DNA from: Cycas panzhihuaensis
Taxonomy: Eukaryota > Cycadophyta
Assembly: GCA_023213395.1 (NCBI GenBank)
Contig: CM041465.1
Coordinates: forward strand, 93,069,741-93,133,740
Reading direction: 5' to 3'
Length of the DNA: 64,000 bases
A program made the translations under genes and the position numbers. The notes beneath the pieces were generated by a model, which searched no databases, was not told where the DNA came from, and was given only the letters and a program-made list of their open reading frames with translations. Position 1 is the stretch's first letter; each line of letters begins with the position of its first letter. Of the stretch, positions 23,823-35,489 are shown one piece after another.

Positions 23823-24233
23823 CTAATTTATTACATTCTGGGAGTCACCCTTTATAATAACCTTAGAAAGGCCCCCTTCCAGGGCCATGTTCACATCTTT
23901 AAGCATGGATGCTATATCGGTGAAATGGTTCATTTGTTGACCATAGTATTTTGTAAAGGCCCAAATGAAGCTACCCTTGGTATCTCTGCAAATGCCTCCA
24001 TCTCCCGCTTCCCCAGGGTTGCCTTTTGAAGCTCCCTCAAAGTTTATTTTGAGATAGTGATCCTTTGGGGGTATCCAATGACATGTTCTGGGAATCCTAT
24101 CCTCGATATTATGCTTTATGCCTAACTTGTGAAGAATCTTACCTTCAGAAGGCCCCAAACTCTTCCCTTCAGGAATTTTGATATTTTCCTTTAACTCAGT
24201 GTATATAACATTAAAAATAGACTTCGGATCCAT
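23823..24233 (-). pseudogene. LINE D RNase H domain (RVT_3 type)
   Basis: A 136-residue open piece starts MDPKSIFNVIY and reaches the RNase H block YLKINFEGASKGNPGEAG, where the family has the catalytic Asp in F-D-G-A; here it is Glu (FEG). Further on, MALEGGLSKVIIKGDSQNVIN keeps the second block with E and the D of GDS. The frame is closed by a stop at 23820 (VIN-stop), beyond which related sequence continues to about 23600. Plant LINE elements carry this extra RNase H at the ORF2 end. Confidence 0.9.
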
Positions 24234-24344
24234 ATGTTTATCTCAGAAAATCCTTCAGTTTCTTTCTTTCCATATGTTCTAGGACAACGTTAGGAGCAAA
24301 TTTTTCTAAACACTGCCCAAGACTTTACTCTAAAATGGGCTATG

Positions 24345-24671
24345 CTATACTTGCCATTGATCTGCAATACTCCTAGAGTGAACCCACTTCATCTTGAAAA
24401 ACTCCATCAAAATTATCCAAACCTCTCCAACGTAAGAGCACCGAAGGAAAATATGATCTACTGATTCTTCCTCAGAGTAGCACATGATACACCTATTAGT
24501 CAGCTGATAACCCCTCCTCATAAGATTGTCCACCGTTAAGATTCTATTTCTGACACAAGTCAACCAAAAGACTATAATTTTAGGGATAAGATTCAGTTTC
24601 CAAACACCTTTCAAGAGATCATTCCTTTGAGCCCCTCTTTCGAGATAGAGATGAAGGTAACCTTGTTTCAT
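24345..24671 (-). pseudogene. LINE D zf-RVT (zinc-binding reverse transcriptase tail)
   Basis: A 108-residue piece contains PKIIVFWLTCVRNRILTVDN, RCIMCYSEEESVDHIFLRC and the following W; it keeps the C-x2-C...H-x4-C pattern of zf-RVT. It joins RT to RNase H in plant LINEs. The region between it and RT (24672-25551) reads on in shifting frames. Confidence 0.9.
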
Positions 24672-25551
24672 AGAGTTTTCCCTATTTTGTGAGGAGGACT
24701 AGACTACTGAGTCTGCTTTATTCATTTTAGGAATATAACATTTGCTAAGGGTCCCTTTAAGTTTGGTGATGCCTTCCATAGAGAGAGGCCACCCTTGGAG
24801 TTCCTCAAAGTTCCTCCATCTCTTATTTATGCCCCTCCCCAATCAAGTAATCATTTATATAGATACCATAAATACTCTCACAGTGAGATTAGAGGGAAGC
24901 AAGATCGAGACAATCCTTTAGTCTTGTTGTGCTACACCAAACATCCTCCCAGAATTTTATAGAATTCCCATCACCCAAATTCCACTTTAAACCAGCTTTC
25001 ACTAGTAGCCTGGTGTTAAGAATACTCCTCCATATAGTGGAGCCAGATGTGGAGATAAAATTCTCTATGAGGGAAGTACCCTGAAGGTACTTTTGAGATA
25101 TAATTCTTTCCCATAAACCCCTATAGCCCTTAACTAGTCTCTACCAAAGCTTAGCAATAAGGGCTGGATTAAATATGTGTGTTCTTCTTAAATTCAAACC
25201 CCTGGCCCATTTCGACATGCAAACCTTATCCCAATTTACCAAGTGAATTCTTTCCCTCTCTTCTACTCTAGACCAAAGGAATCTTTTCTAGATGGATTCT
25301 AAAATAGTAGAGACCTCTGTTAGAATTTTAAAGATAGACATCCAATAGTATGGGATGCTTTATAGCAAGGAGGTAACAAGCTAGAGTTTTCCAGCTTGAC
25401 TAATAAGTGCACCTTTCCAACCAGCCAACTTCCTTTGAAGCTGGTCAATAAGAGGGTTCCACAGGTCCTTAGACATCTTGCCCACAAAGAGGGGCATACC
25501 AAGATATATAGTAAGCAATTTCTTTATGCCCATTTCCAAAATATCATTGAT

Positions 25552-26700
25552 TCATCTTTGTATAGATCTGGTGGTATTTATGAAGTAGACACTACTTTTC
25601 CTCAAGTTAACCTTTTGGTTCGTTCCTAGTTCATATCTTCTTAGTTTGTCCTTTATCCTAAGGTCCTCTCTAATGGCATCTTTCCCCAGGAATATGTTAT
25701 CATCAACAAATTGGTGATGAACTATGTTATCCAACCCTAAGGTTGGGTGCAGACCTTTAACAAAACCTTGACTTTTAATAGCCTCCATGGACCTACCTAG
25801 CAGCTTAGCTAAGGTTATAAAGAGATAAAGAGATAGGGGGTCCCCGTGCTTCAAGCCCCTATAGTCTAAAAAGAACCTAGATGAAGAACCATTAACAATG
25901 ACCAAGTATTGAGGATTTGTGATATATAGTTTCATCCATGTCCTCCACTTCTCCCCAAACCCAAAAGCATCCAAGCACTCCATTAGGCAACTCAAGGAAA
26001 CTCTGTCAAAAGCCTTCAAAAGATAAATTTTAATGAGCATAGTAGGCTCCTTCCTCTCCTTAGCTGAGTGCAGGGCTTCGTGTACCATAATAATGCCATA
26101 TATGATCTGTCTTCCTCGTATGAAGCCATCTTGGCTTTGAGATATTATATTGAGGATGCTCCCTTTAAATCTATTAGCAAGCACTTTAGCTAGTATCTTA
26201 TACTTCATATTATAAAGGCTAATGGGGTGAAAGTCCTCAATTCTCTTGGCAACTTCCACTTTTGGAATAAGGACCAAGAAGATAGTTTGCCATTCTTGGA
26301 GGATCTTTTGATTCAAGTAGAACTCATGCAAAGCTTCCATAAGATCTTCCTTTATTATATCCCAGAATTCCTAAAAGAAACTTGGGGGAAAGCCATCTGG
26401 GCTAGGGGCTTTATCCTTCTTCATACTAAACACCACCTTCTTAACTTCCTCCTGGGTGAAGGGGGCAGTCAAAGAAGAATTTTGGGCCTCGTTGACTAAA
26501 CGAGGAATGGACCATAAGAGTATCTCCTCGGCCTCCTTATCCTCGCCCTGTGGTTCAGAGAAGAGAACCTTGAAGTAGTTAGTTGCCAAATCCTTAATGT
26601 CTTTTGTACCCTCTACAATCAAGCCATCCTCTCTTTGAAGCCCATTAATTCTATTGCTAGCTTTGTGCTTAACAACAGTCATGTGAAAGAATATGGTATT
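25552..26700 (-). pseudogene. LINE D reverse transcriptase
   Basis: The longest open frame of the window (25552-26340, 262 residues), continued upstream by 26371-26682 across a stop. Blocks in order: DKAPSPDGFPPSFF, FLVLIPKVEVAKRIEDFHPI, ISQSQDGFIRGRQI, LIKIYLLKAFDRVS (the family has D for Y in the first catalytic position), GLKHGDPLSLYLFI and FVDDNIFLG at about 25690-25716. The last keeps the catalytic Asp pair. It copies element RNA at the nicked target. The lost first Asp and the stops make it inactive. Confidence 0.93.
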
Positions 26701-26976
26701 CCTATCTCCTTCAATAAGCTAGATGGTTCTAGATTTTTGCCTCTAATGAATTTCTTCTCTAATCAGTAGTTCTTCTAAGTTTTTGACTAACTTCCTTTCT
26801 GCTTTATCTAGGGTCAAGGATCTACCCTTAACCTGGATCCTGTTCTCTGTTTCATTTAGGTCTTTGATAGTTTGGTCCTTCAGGATGTGGATGTTTTGGA
26901 AAATTTCTTTGTTCTAAACTCTTACTTACCCTTTTACCCAATCAAGTTTTTTTTAGAATCTAAACATGGCATGCCC

Positions 26977-27650
26977 CTAGACTGGGACATTCCACCAATC
27001 CTCCACCTTTTGACTAAGGTCTGGATCTTTGATCCACATCATTTCAAATATGAAGGGAGAGCCTTTATGTTTTCCCATATCAAAAAATAGGATCTGAAGT
27101 GGAGAGTGGTCATATATGATTTTGGGGAGAGCTTCAAGGGTAAAATCCTTGAAGCATCTAGCCCAATCATAGTTTACCATGACTCTGTCTATTTTGATCT
27201 GAATGAGTTGGCTCCCCAATCTTTTGTTTGACCAAGTAAAGGAGGCCCCTCTCAGCTTCACATCCGTAAGACCCCCCCCTCTGTGTGAAGCAACTGAGGT
27301 CATGCATGCTAGTCATCCATCCTTCTTGGCCCCCTTTCTTATCCCCCGAGCAAAGAGCTGTGTTAAAGTCTCCCGCAATCAGCCACAGAGATCCACAATC
27401 GCTGTGAACCTCCAGAATCCTATCCCAAAGCCTCTTCCTATCCTCTTGCTGTTTGGGGTATAGACGTTCGTGGCTAGCCATTTTAGGTTGTTCCTTCTAC
27501 TGGTCAACCAAACAGATATGAAGGATTCCTCCTCTACGAAGGTGTCCCCAAACCATTCATTAGGGTTCCACATCACCATAAGACTGCCTGTGCCATGAAT
27601 GTTGTCAACAACTTTACCTTCCACTTTTTTCCAGATTTTAAACATAATGC
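26977..27650 (-). pseudogene. LINE D APE-type endonuclease
   Basis: Three overlapping frame pieces (27379-27645, 27167-27481, 26977-27303) together give the endonuclease: LMVMWNPNEW, LAGDFNTAL-like (WLIAGDFNTALCSG), LRGASFTWSNKR, KIDRVMVNYDWA and YDHSPLQI (family SDHSP). GDFN and DH are catalytic; both are kept, but the frame breaks at least twice. The endonuclease nicks the chromosomal target, and its N-terminal part up to about 27780 shows further decayed sequence. Confidence 0.9.
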
Positions 27651-27893
27651 TTTGACTATTATCTAAATTTAGTTTTGTTTCCTATAAGAAGAAAAGATCT
27701 AGAAGTTACCTTCTTCTTAAGTCTCTTAGAATCCTTTATTTAGAGGGGCCATTTAAACCCCTAACATTCCACAAGATTAATTTCATCTCTTCTTTCTTTG
27801 CTTCCATATCTTTGATGCCTCCCCTTTAGGTAAGTCTTGTCCTTCAGATCTAGTTCTAACCCTTAGACCTTTAAGGAAGCCTTCACTGAGGGT

Positions 27894-28596
27894 TTACTGG
27901 TTACCCTGGTCCACTTGGGTAGCTGCTCCCCTTTCCCTCATAAGTCTCAAGGGAGGCTTGCCAACATGTTTCTTGAAACTGACATACAGGGTCTTTTTCT
28001 GGACCTCTTCTTTACGGAGTTCCTGGGGAGGGATTAGATCAACACTACCCAAGGAAGGATTTTCCACAAGACCAACTCCTTTAAAGGTAGATGGAAGGAC
28101 AAAAGCCCAGGATTCTTGGTCACCCATATCCAAGAGATTGTCTTCCATATTAGGATCAAACCCAAGATCTGTGTCTCCATGCACTTCTAGGGGAACTTCA
28201 TCTTCCCTCATAAGAGGCACCTCGATTTGCTCAACTTGCTCTCCCTTTGATGGCTCTAGCTGTTGAGGCTCCATCTCCTTCTGAGGATTTTCTTTCAGCT
28301 CCATATTTCCTATTTCATTTTCTTCCACTACTCGCTGCACTCCTGGGTATTTCTGAGGTAGATGGACCAATATCCTACACAATGAACATCTAAAATTCTC
28401 CATCTCATAAACTAGTAGTTGGGGCCAACTTCAATCCTCCATATCCATCCATATTTCCTCTAAGAGGGGCTTATCAATCTTGGCCAAGACACAGAATCTG
28501 GCATTGATAAGCCTACTTTTATTTTTGGTCACTGAGTCCACCACTAAGAGGGGACCCACAACTTTCGCCAGCCTCTTCAGGACTTCCACGTTCTAA
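27894..28596 (-). pseudogene. LINE D ORF1, truncated at its start
   Basis: The minus strand begins in mid-domain with NVEVLKRLAKVVGPLLVVDS and RFCVLAKIDKPLLEEIW, the second half of a DUF4283 nucleic-acid-binding domain. A stop follows before MENFRCSLCRILVHLPQKYP, a CCHC zinc knuckle whose last Cys is Tyr. A 169-residue open frame (27894-28403) continues with an acidic Glu/Pro-rich tail. ORF1 protein would coat the LINE RNA. Truncation coincides with the target duplication, so it is part of the insertion event. Confidence 0.88.
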
Positions 28597-28608
28597 GATC
28601 CTTGGAGA
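28597..28608. repeat. target site duplication of LINE D, right copy
   Basis: GATCCTTGGAGA, identical to 23404-23415. Confidence 0.93.
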
Positions 28609-30084
28609 ATTGAATGGCATTGAAGAATGATGAATTGTATAAGATGGACATGATGAGAAGAATAGAGTTTCTACAACTAATGCGTACTAAAGATTTGTAG
28701 TATAGGCTTACCAAGGTTCTTGCAAATGATCTTCACTTCTTAGGGGCTAATCTTAAAAGTCCCTTTCATGGATAGGTGAAGGAATTTCTAATCTAATGAA
28801 ATAAGTATTCTATAGGAGGATCAAAACTCTAGGATTTTGGTTGTTAAAGTTAGAAACTATTGATGTAATAAATTCTAAAATTAATTTCACTTTTTCTAAG
28901 AACACTTATAACATTGAGGTTCTTGTTCACTCCCTTGACAAACTCTATTTGAGAACGTTCGTATCCTTTATTCTTAGAAAGTTGTCCAGGGTTGGAAGAT
29001 CATAAGAAACCCCTATAGGACTTGTGTACTATATTAACTTAAGGATTATTATGAAGGGTATGGTTTACTATATTATGTTCTTTAGAAGTTTGCACTAACT
29101 TCTAACCATGGGATATCAAACCATAAGTTAATCCATTTGTAGTATAACATATATAGCAAGCTTAATGATTGTGCAAGATTATATAAATCCTAGGGTACAT
29201 GTGGTAAAGAATGCATTCAAGAAAAATTTTAAGACCTTTTATCAACTACCATAAAACTTATAGAATGGCTCAAATCATTTCATTTTTTTTATGTGGTAGG
29301 TTTTATCATTGGTTGAAATCTATGCAAGAACCCGTTTAACTCCCTTCTTTATAACTCCATTTAAAAGGTGAATTGGTTGGTGTAAGAACTAGCCATTAAA
29401 GAAAAGAATAAAGACCATTAATTTCTAAGCAAGATCAAAAGGGAGAAAATGATTAAGGATAAACAATTGATCTCCTCCATTGATGCCTCCTTCATAAAAA
29501 ATCAAATGTAGAGACAAAAATAAAAAACTAGGGTAATATTTCTTTAATGTACTATTTAAATTAAAGTAAAATTCATATTTTTTTGAAATCTATAGTCTCT
29601 AGCCCTTTTGTATTATTAACTCCTAGACACATAGAACAACTAAGGATTAACTCAATTTTTATGTTGATTTATAGTCAAAATAATTTTTTAAAACTCTAAC
29701 ACACTTATGTTTTTATACTCTTTCATTTAAGGAGGGTCATATAAACTAAAGCATTCTATAAATATTGTAAACCTTAAATTTTAATGTTTTATATTAAATA
29801 GTTTGGTTAGCTACATGTAGATAAATGTTCTCTTCAATGAATTATGACACTTTATGTAGTGATTAAGGAAAACATACATAAAAATAATAAAACTAATATT
29901 TTCTAGCATGTTGCAAGATTATTTTAAGCCTACAAGTGTGTTCTATTTTATGGTTGACATTATTTTGGTCTTTTCTATCATCTAGTTTTTAGCATATATT
30001 TTTTTACATGATGACTAATGGATGTGGGATTATGGGTTTAAGAGACTAATCAATATTGAGAATTGTCCCTCATAGAAATGCCAA
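28609..30084. other. AT-rich region, coding-like traces, not identified
   Basis: Short plus-strand stretches such as LTKVLANDLHFLGANLKSPFHG near 28705-28770 look like decayed coding sequence, but I cannot name the family. It was continuous with 23403 before LINE D inserted. No repeat or RNA gene seen. Confidence 0.4.
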
Positions 30085-32863
30085 ATGGTAATTAAGTGTC
30101 CTCAGTCTCAATGACTTATGGAAGTATATTTATGAAGCAGTCATGGGTGTTGACATTATTCAAAAGGTCAAATTTGTTGAAATCAAGAAGGATCCAAATT
30201 ATAAAGTAAAATTTGATGCCAATATATGGATCATATTAGGTATCGTGAATTTGTCAATAAGAGGCATATTGATTATTAATATCAAATGTGCCACTATCTT
30301 GAAGGAGGCTTAAGATGCAATTACACCCCTATATGAGCATAAATATGACGAAAGAGCTATGATATTATGTAATCAACTCTACAATTTAAACTAAAAGGAC
30401 TAATGATTAATCTTTTTCCATAGATAAAATCCATATAAGATTGGTTGTTAACCATTAGATAAATGCTGTCAAATGCTTAATTAATAATCACTTCAGCATT
30501 AAGAATCCCATTAGATGCATATAAAAATTTTGCTATAACTTTAATGTTGGCAAATAAACTTTCTTCTCCAACATTCACTACTTTAGAGTCTCAACTATTC
30601 AGTCATGATAAAGGTTGAAGGAGTAATACAGTGAAGAGACATCTAAAGCATTAATAACAAAAACAAAAGGGAAGAACTCATCAACCCCTAAAGGAAATCT
30701 TACATCCTTTGAACATAATATTTAACAAGAGGATGGAAGTTCTAAGGGGAAATGATTGAATTGTTAGTGTTATGGGAAGGTTGGATATTTAAGGAAGGAT
30801 TATTAGGAGTTATGATAGTACTAATAATAATAACCATTATAATGGAAACTATAATAATCACGACACTAGTAGTGATAATAATGACATTTATTAGGGTAGT
30901 GAGGATACTTTTCTAGCTCACACTCTTCTAAAGGAAATGATAATGGCATAAAGAGTCTTTATCATTGCTTATAAGACAAAGAGTAATAGATAGAATGCCT
31001 AGTATATTGACTAAGGAATGACCAAGTATATATTAGATAGGTTAGACTAGTTCTAATTTATGTAGAAGGTCTAAGGACAAAGTCACTATTAGTGACAACA
31101 TAAAGTTGAAAGCTAAAGGGATTAGAGAAGTACCCATTTATCCATTTGATAGTAGAAAAATGTGCTATTTAGATAGTAGAAAAATGTGCTATTTAGATAA
31201 TGTTCTCTATGTATTAGTTTTAAAGACCATCCTTATTTCTATATCACATATTAAACAACAAAAAAAGAATGACCTATTTAAGAATAATAAATATATCATC
31301 AAGGACAATGATAAAAATGTTGTAACAATTACTACTAAAGAAGATAACTTATATAAGCTAAATGGTAGGTCTAAAGTTTAAAGATCCTTTATTATTTTAT
31401 TCTCTAAACAAAAGTTATGACATGAACAAATGGGGAATTTGAATTACTCTTATCTTCAACTGGTATAGAAATAGAGCATGGTACATGGTCTTCTAAAATT
31501 AAATTAAAAAATAAATTGTGTGAACCATGTGTTTTATTCAAATAACATCAATAACCATTCCCAAATAAGTAAACTTAGTAACCCAAGAAGAAACTTGGCT
31601 TAGTACATTCATATATCTATGGACCAATGTTAACAACATTATTTGGAGAAGCTAAATATTTATTGACCTTCATTGATGACATTTTTAAGAAAGTATAAGT
31701 TTTTCCCTTAAAGAAAAAATGGCAAGCATTTATGTTTTCAAATAATTTAAGTAACTAGCTAAAATAGAATCTAAGAATAACATCAAGATCTATGAACTAA
31801 CAATGGAGGTGAATTCACATAGAACAAATTAACATAATTTTGTAAAGATCACAATATTAAGAGGTACTTTTTAACTATCTATATACCTTAATATAATGGT
31901 GTAACAAAATGCATAATAGGATATTAGTAAAAAAGAAGAAGTTAATGATGAAAAGACATAATGTTGTAGAGTACTTATGGGCAAAAGTAGTAAATATTAT
32001 CACATATCTAAATAATAAGAGCTCTATAAAGGCAATAAAAAATATGATACTTAAGGAAGCCTAGTCAAATAAGAAATTAAACATATGCCAAGCCTAGTAT
32101 TATGTATATGAATACTCCAAAGGAGAAGAGGTAGAAGTTTAGTATTAAAAGTTCTAAGTGTATCTTGATTGAATATTCAAAACATAGTGACGCTTACTAT
32201 GTCTACAAGTTGAAAAACTAAAAGGTACACACAACTTATGATGTCATCTTTAATAAATATGATACAACTACTTTAGATTCTATAAATGTTAAGTATGTTA
32301 AGAAACTTGTTAGTTCCTCATGGGATGTTGTTAGATTTCATATTGGACTATTAGTTTAAAATGAGATGGTTAAGGTTAATGATCTAATCAAGGTTGAGTC
32401 ATTTCAATTTAAAGAACCTAAATAAAAAATAATACCAACTCAAAAAAATTTACCTAAATGGTATCTAAAGACCATTAATAATACTCATAATTAGTTGCCT
32501 GCTGTAGAACTTAAATAAAAGTCTAAAATGTAATTTATTAAGTAGGTCAACTATGCTCTTATGAAATATGTATTAAATGTTGATGGGCCTTCCAATTTTA
32601 AAAAAGTGTATAAATAACATGAGTAAAATGCTACTATGGATTTTGAAATCTAAGCAATGATGAAGAATTAAACTTGGGACTTAATAGAATTACCAATTAG
32701 AAAGAAAGTAATTATATGCAATTAGGTCTATAAGACCAAGTCCTATGGCTCAATTAACAAGTACAAAGATTAACTTATGGCTAATGGCTTCACTCAAAAG
32801 GAAGGAATTAACTACTTAGAGACATTTGTTTCTATAGTAAATATAAACACCATTAAGAAACAA
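30085..32863 (+). pseudogene. copia fragment E: gag, protease, integrase and part of RT
   Basis: Gag pieces: ANIWIILGIVNLS near 30225 and LNIIFNKRMEVL near 30712. The zinc knuckle at about 30757-30810 reads N-C-stop-C-Y-G-K-V-G-Y-L-R-K-D-Y: the first spacing is one codon short, His became Tyr and the last Cys became Tyr. GAG-pre-integrase reads WHERFGHLNYSYL-like near 31420. Integrase: YLLTFIDD-like near 31655. RT: TWDLIELPIRKKVIICN near 32673, then QKEGINYLETFVSIVNINTI near 32800, and the frame ends at TIKK by 32863. The catalytic YxDD part, RNase H and LTRs are missing. Confidence 0.82.
31148..31195 (+). repeat. 24-base in-frame tandem duplication
   Basis: Two exact copies of a 24-base unit (31148-31171, 31172-31195) encode DSRKMCYL twice within the protease-integrase linker of copia E. 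Because the length is a multiple of three it kept the frame. Confidence 0.95.
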
Positions 32864-33393
32864 AAAGTAAAGAAGAATATAATAAAGAAAATCAAGAAGA
32901 TAATATAAAAGATGGAGAAAATAAAAGGGAAGATAATAAGGTAAAAATACAAAAGAAAGAAAAATAATGAGGGGAAAATAACAAATCCATACTTCAAAAT
33001 GAAGAAAATAAGATGGAAGAATGTAGTAGGACTGATCATGAAACAAGAATCATATCTTAAATCATATGAATATTATATTAACAAGATGTTGATACCAAAG
33101 AGGCAATTAATCATTTTAGTTTGAATTTATGAAAATTTTTAAATTTCTCTTAAGTTTACTCTTCACATAATATAATGAAAAGATTATGATGATGATGAAG
33201 AAAAAATATATACAAGAAATAGAAAGTAAAGAAGAATATAATGAAGAAAATCAAGAAGAAGGTATAACAAATGGAGAAAATAAAAAAGGAAGATAATAAG
33301 GTAAAAATATAGAAGAAAGAAAAATAATAAGGGGAAAATGACAAATCCATACTTCAAAATGAAGAAAATAACATAGAAGAATGTAATAGAACT
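32864..33393. repeat. spaced direct repeat, about 171 bases, 359-base period
   Basis: Copies at 32864-33034 and 33223-33393 both begin AAAGTAAAGAAGAATATAAT and include 'ggtaaaaata', 'acaaatccatacttcaaaat' and 'gaagaaaataa'. Plus-strand translation is Glu/Asn/Lys-rich (EEYNKENQED, EEYNEENQEE). The first copy starts exactly where copia E RT stops matching its family. Minus-strand frames here (Phe/Ile/Leu-rich) are artefacts of purine-rich sequence. Confidence 0.88.
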
Positions 33394-35489
33394 AAGAATG
33401 CTCACTAACCACATATGTTAAGAATGCTCATTAAGGCTATTTATCTATGCATTCATATATGAGAAACACTTATGTGTACCTATTACACATTAATTTAAAG
33501 TGCACATCATTTGAGGGATATATTAACAAGTGATTAGTTCACATTATGAAATAGTTATAATAACCATTCATATAATTTGTATTTTTAAATATATTAAGCA
33601 TTGTCTTTGACACACCCTTATGATGTTTAATTCATTATGCTTTATTAAAGATTTTTACAACTTCACCAAATAAGTTATTTGAAATGTGCTTCCATTTGTC
33701 CTTTCTTTATTTCTTTTTTAAGTTCTATCCCAACCCTTCTAATTAAGGTCCCTTAAGATTTAACTATCTTTCTAATCTTTGAGCTTAATTTGTACTAGTA
33801 AATATAAATAAGTGTTAACATAATACTTCATATGGATGTATTGAGATATGAATGGATACAAGACATGAGGAGTCACAAGGCACATTGAAGGGTCATAGAC
33901 ATAGGTTAGATATGCCTTTTGGTAGATCATAAATATAAACCCTTATTTGAGTTATATCATTTAAGATTTTTAATATAATCCATAAGTGTTTATAGGTTTC
34001 TATAATGTGATTTTAATCTATTTTTACTATTAAGAGAACAAAGTAGTGGTATTGAGTCATAAAAGAATGAAAATTGGACTTCTAAGGCATTCTTTTTCTA
34101 ATTAGTGGTATCTTCTACTCATTATGGGGTAGAATTTATGCATATTAGGCTTTATTTATAGGACTTATATGATCATCAAAGAGTGTTAGGTTTCGTTAGA
34201 GATAATTATATAGCCTTAGGATAAATTTGGCACTTATTTTGGTTAGAAAACATTTGTTTTTATTTATTTATATGTGTTAGGCTAAAAATAAATGCATTGG
34301 GCTTACTACCATGGTGACATACTTTATTTTGGAGGATTTAATGATAAGTGGGCAACATTTTTTACAATGTCAGGATTGTTTGGATATTGTGTGGCTTATT
34401 AGGCATTTATTATGTTCATTAGGCACTATTTTAGAGGTACTAAAAAAAGTGTATTAGACTCTATGAAAATTAGTTTTGGCTTTATTAAGAATCATTTGTG
34501 TGACTATATTATTTTATGGTGATTGAGAACTTGTGAAGTTGTGTGCATAATTGATGACTTTTAAAGAAATGTGGCAATTATTTTAAATGTTCTATTGATT
34601 TTTAAAAAAATTTAAAATAAAATTTAAGGTCTAATTAAGGTTTAAAAACCTTAATATAGTCACATGAGTCATTTTAAGGTGGAATGGTCACAATAGTTTA
34701 TTTAAAGGGAGGTGACCCTTTGCAATAAATGAAACTCCATGAACACACCTAAATGAATGATATCAAGAGTATTTAAACTTTCACAAAGATAATATGAAGT
34801 AAAAGAACCCTATGAGAAATACATTAAAATATATGAAAGTAGTGCAACCATGTGAAGAATTTAAGACTACTTAGTGATATTTGTAACTTATGAGAGGAAA
34901 ATTTGAAGCATTCTAAAAAGTGTAAAATTAAAAATAATTTACTTTAAATCCAAGTAAATACATATAGAGTTATGAAGTATTATTTAAGTTCATATGGAGG
35001 TTATGTAAAGTACATAAGGCCACATGGTAATTTCTAAAGCTTTGGAAGGGAATTTTGAAGCATCAAAAGTCACAAGCAAAGTGTTTGAAATGAGACACTC
35101 CTTATTTACCTATTAAAACATATATTCATAGTGCAATGAAAATTTTTAAGCCATTTGAAGCTTGTAAAATCTTAAAAATAATATGTTTGAAGTGTTTTTT
35201 TAGTGTGTACAAAGTATTTAAAGCCTGATAAAGCCATTTCAAGTCATATGAGTGTAGGTAAAGGTTATGGAAAAGTTTTTAAAGAAAGTGTAAATCACAA
35301 AGGACATGTTTGATATATGTGGGTTGTAGTTGTTGATGTCTATGATGTTGAATTAACATTTGGACATAATACTTACTAAAGAAGAGTAGTTTGATCTAAG
35401 AAGAAATGGTTCTTATTGTTAGAGAACATTGAAAGAAATATGTTCTTGATCATTTAGTGAGGTCATAAGAAAATAATGTGTCAATTTCA
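33394..35489. other. AT-rich spacer, no gene recognised
   Basis: Apart from a short imperfect repeat of 'aagaatgctcactaa' (33395-33435) I find nothing. It may hold the unrecognised LTR and leader of copia F, but I see no PBS. Confidence 0.4.

Larger units (their letters stand above)
23416..28596 (-). mobile_element. LINE D, plant L1-type retroelement, 5'-truncated
   Basis: On the minus strand, ORF1 (DUF4283 and zinc knuckle) is followed by ORF2 with endonuclease, reverse transcriptase, zf-RVT and RNase H, ending in 13 A residues (poly-T at 23416-23428). An exact 12-base duplication flanks it. ORF1 begins in mid-domain, so the copy lost its 5' end during target-primed reverse transcription. 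Composition is clearly less AT-rich than its surroundings and CpG is more frequent, suggesting a younger copy than the LTR elements. Stops and frameshifts still inactivate it. Confidence 0.95.

Noticed and set aside
27958-28266. Plus-strand frame of 102 residues, and others opposite LINE D (25396, 26227, 26872, 27203)
   Set aside because: These are shadows of the minus-strand LINE ORFs, which carry the recognisable domains.
32812-33414. Minus-strand Phe/Ile/Leu-rich frames that look like membrane proteins
   Set aside because: They are the complement of an A/G-rich direct repeat whose plus strand continues from copia E; overlapping frames of equal quality show low complexity, not a gene.
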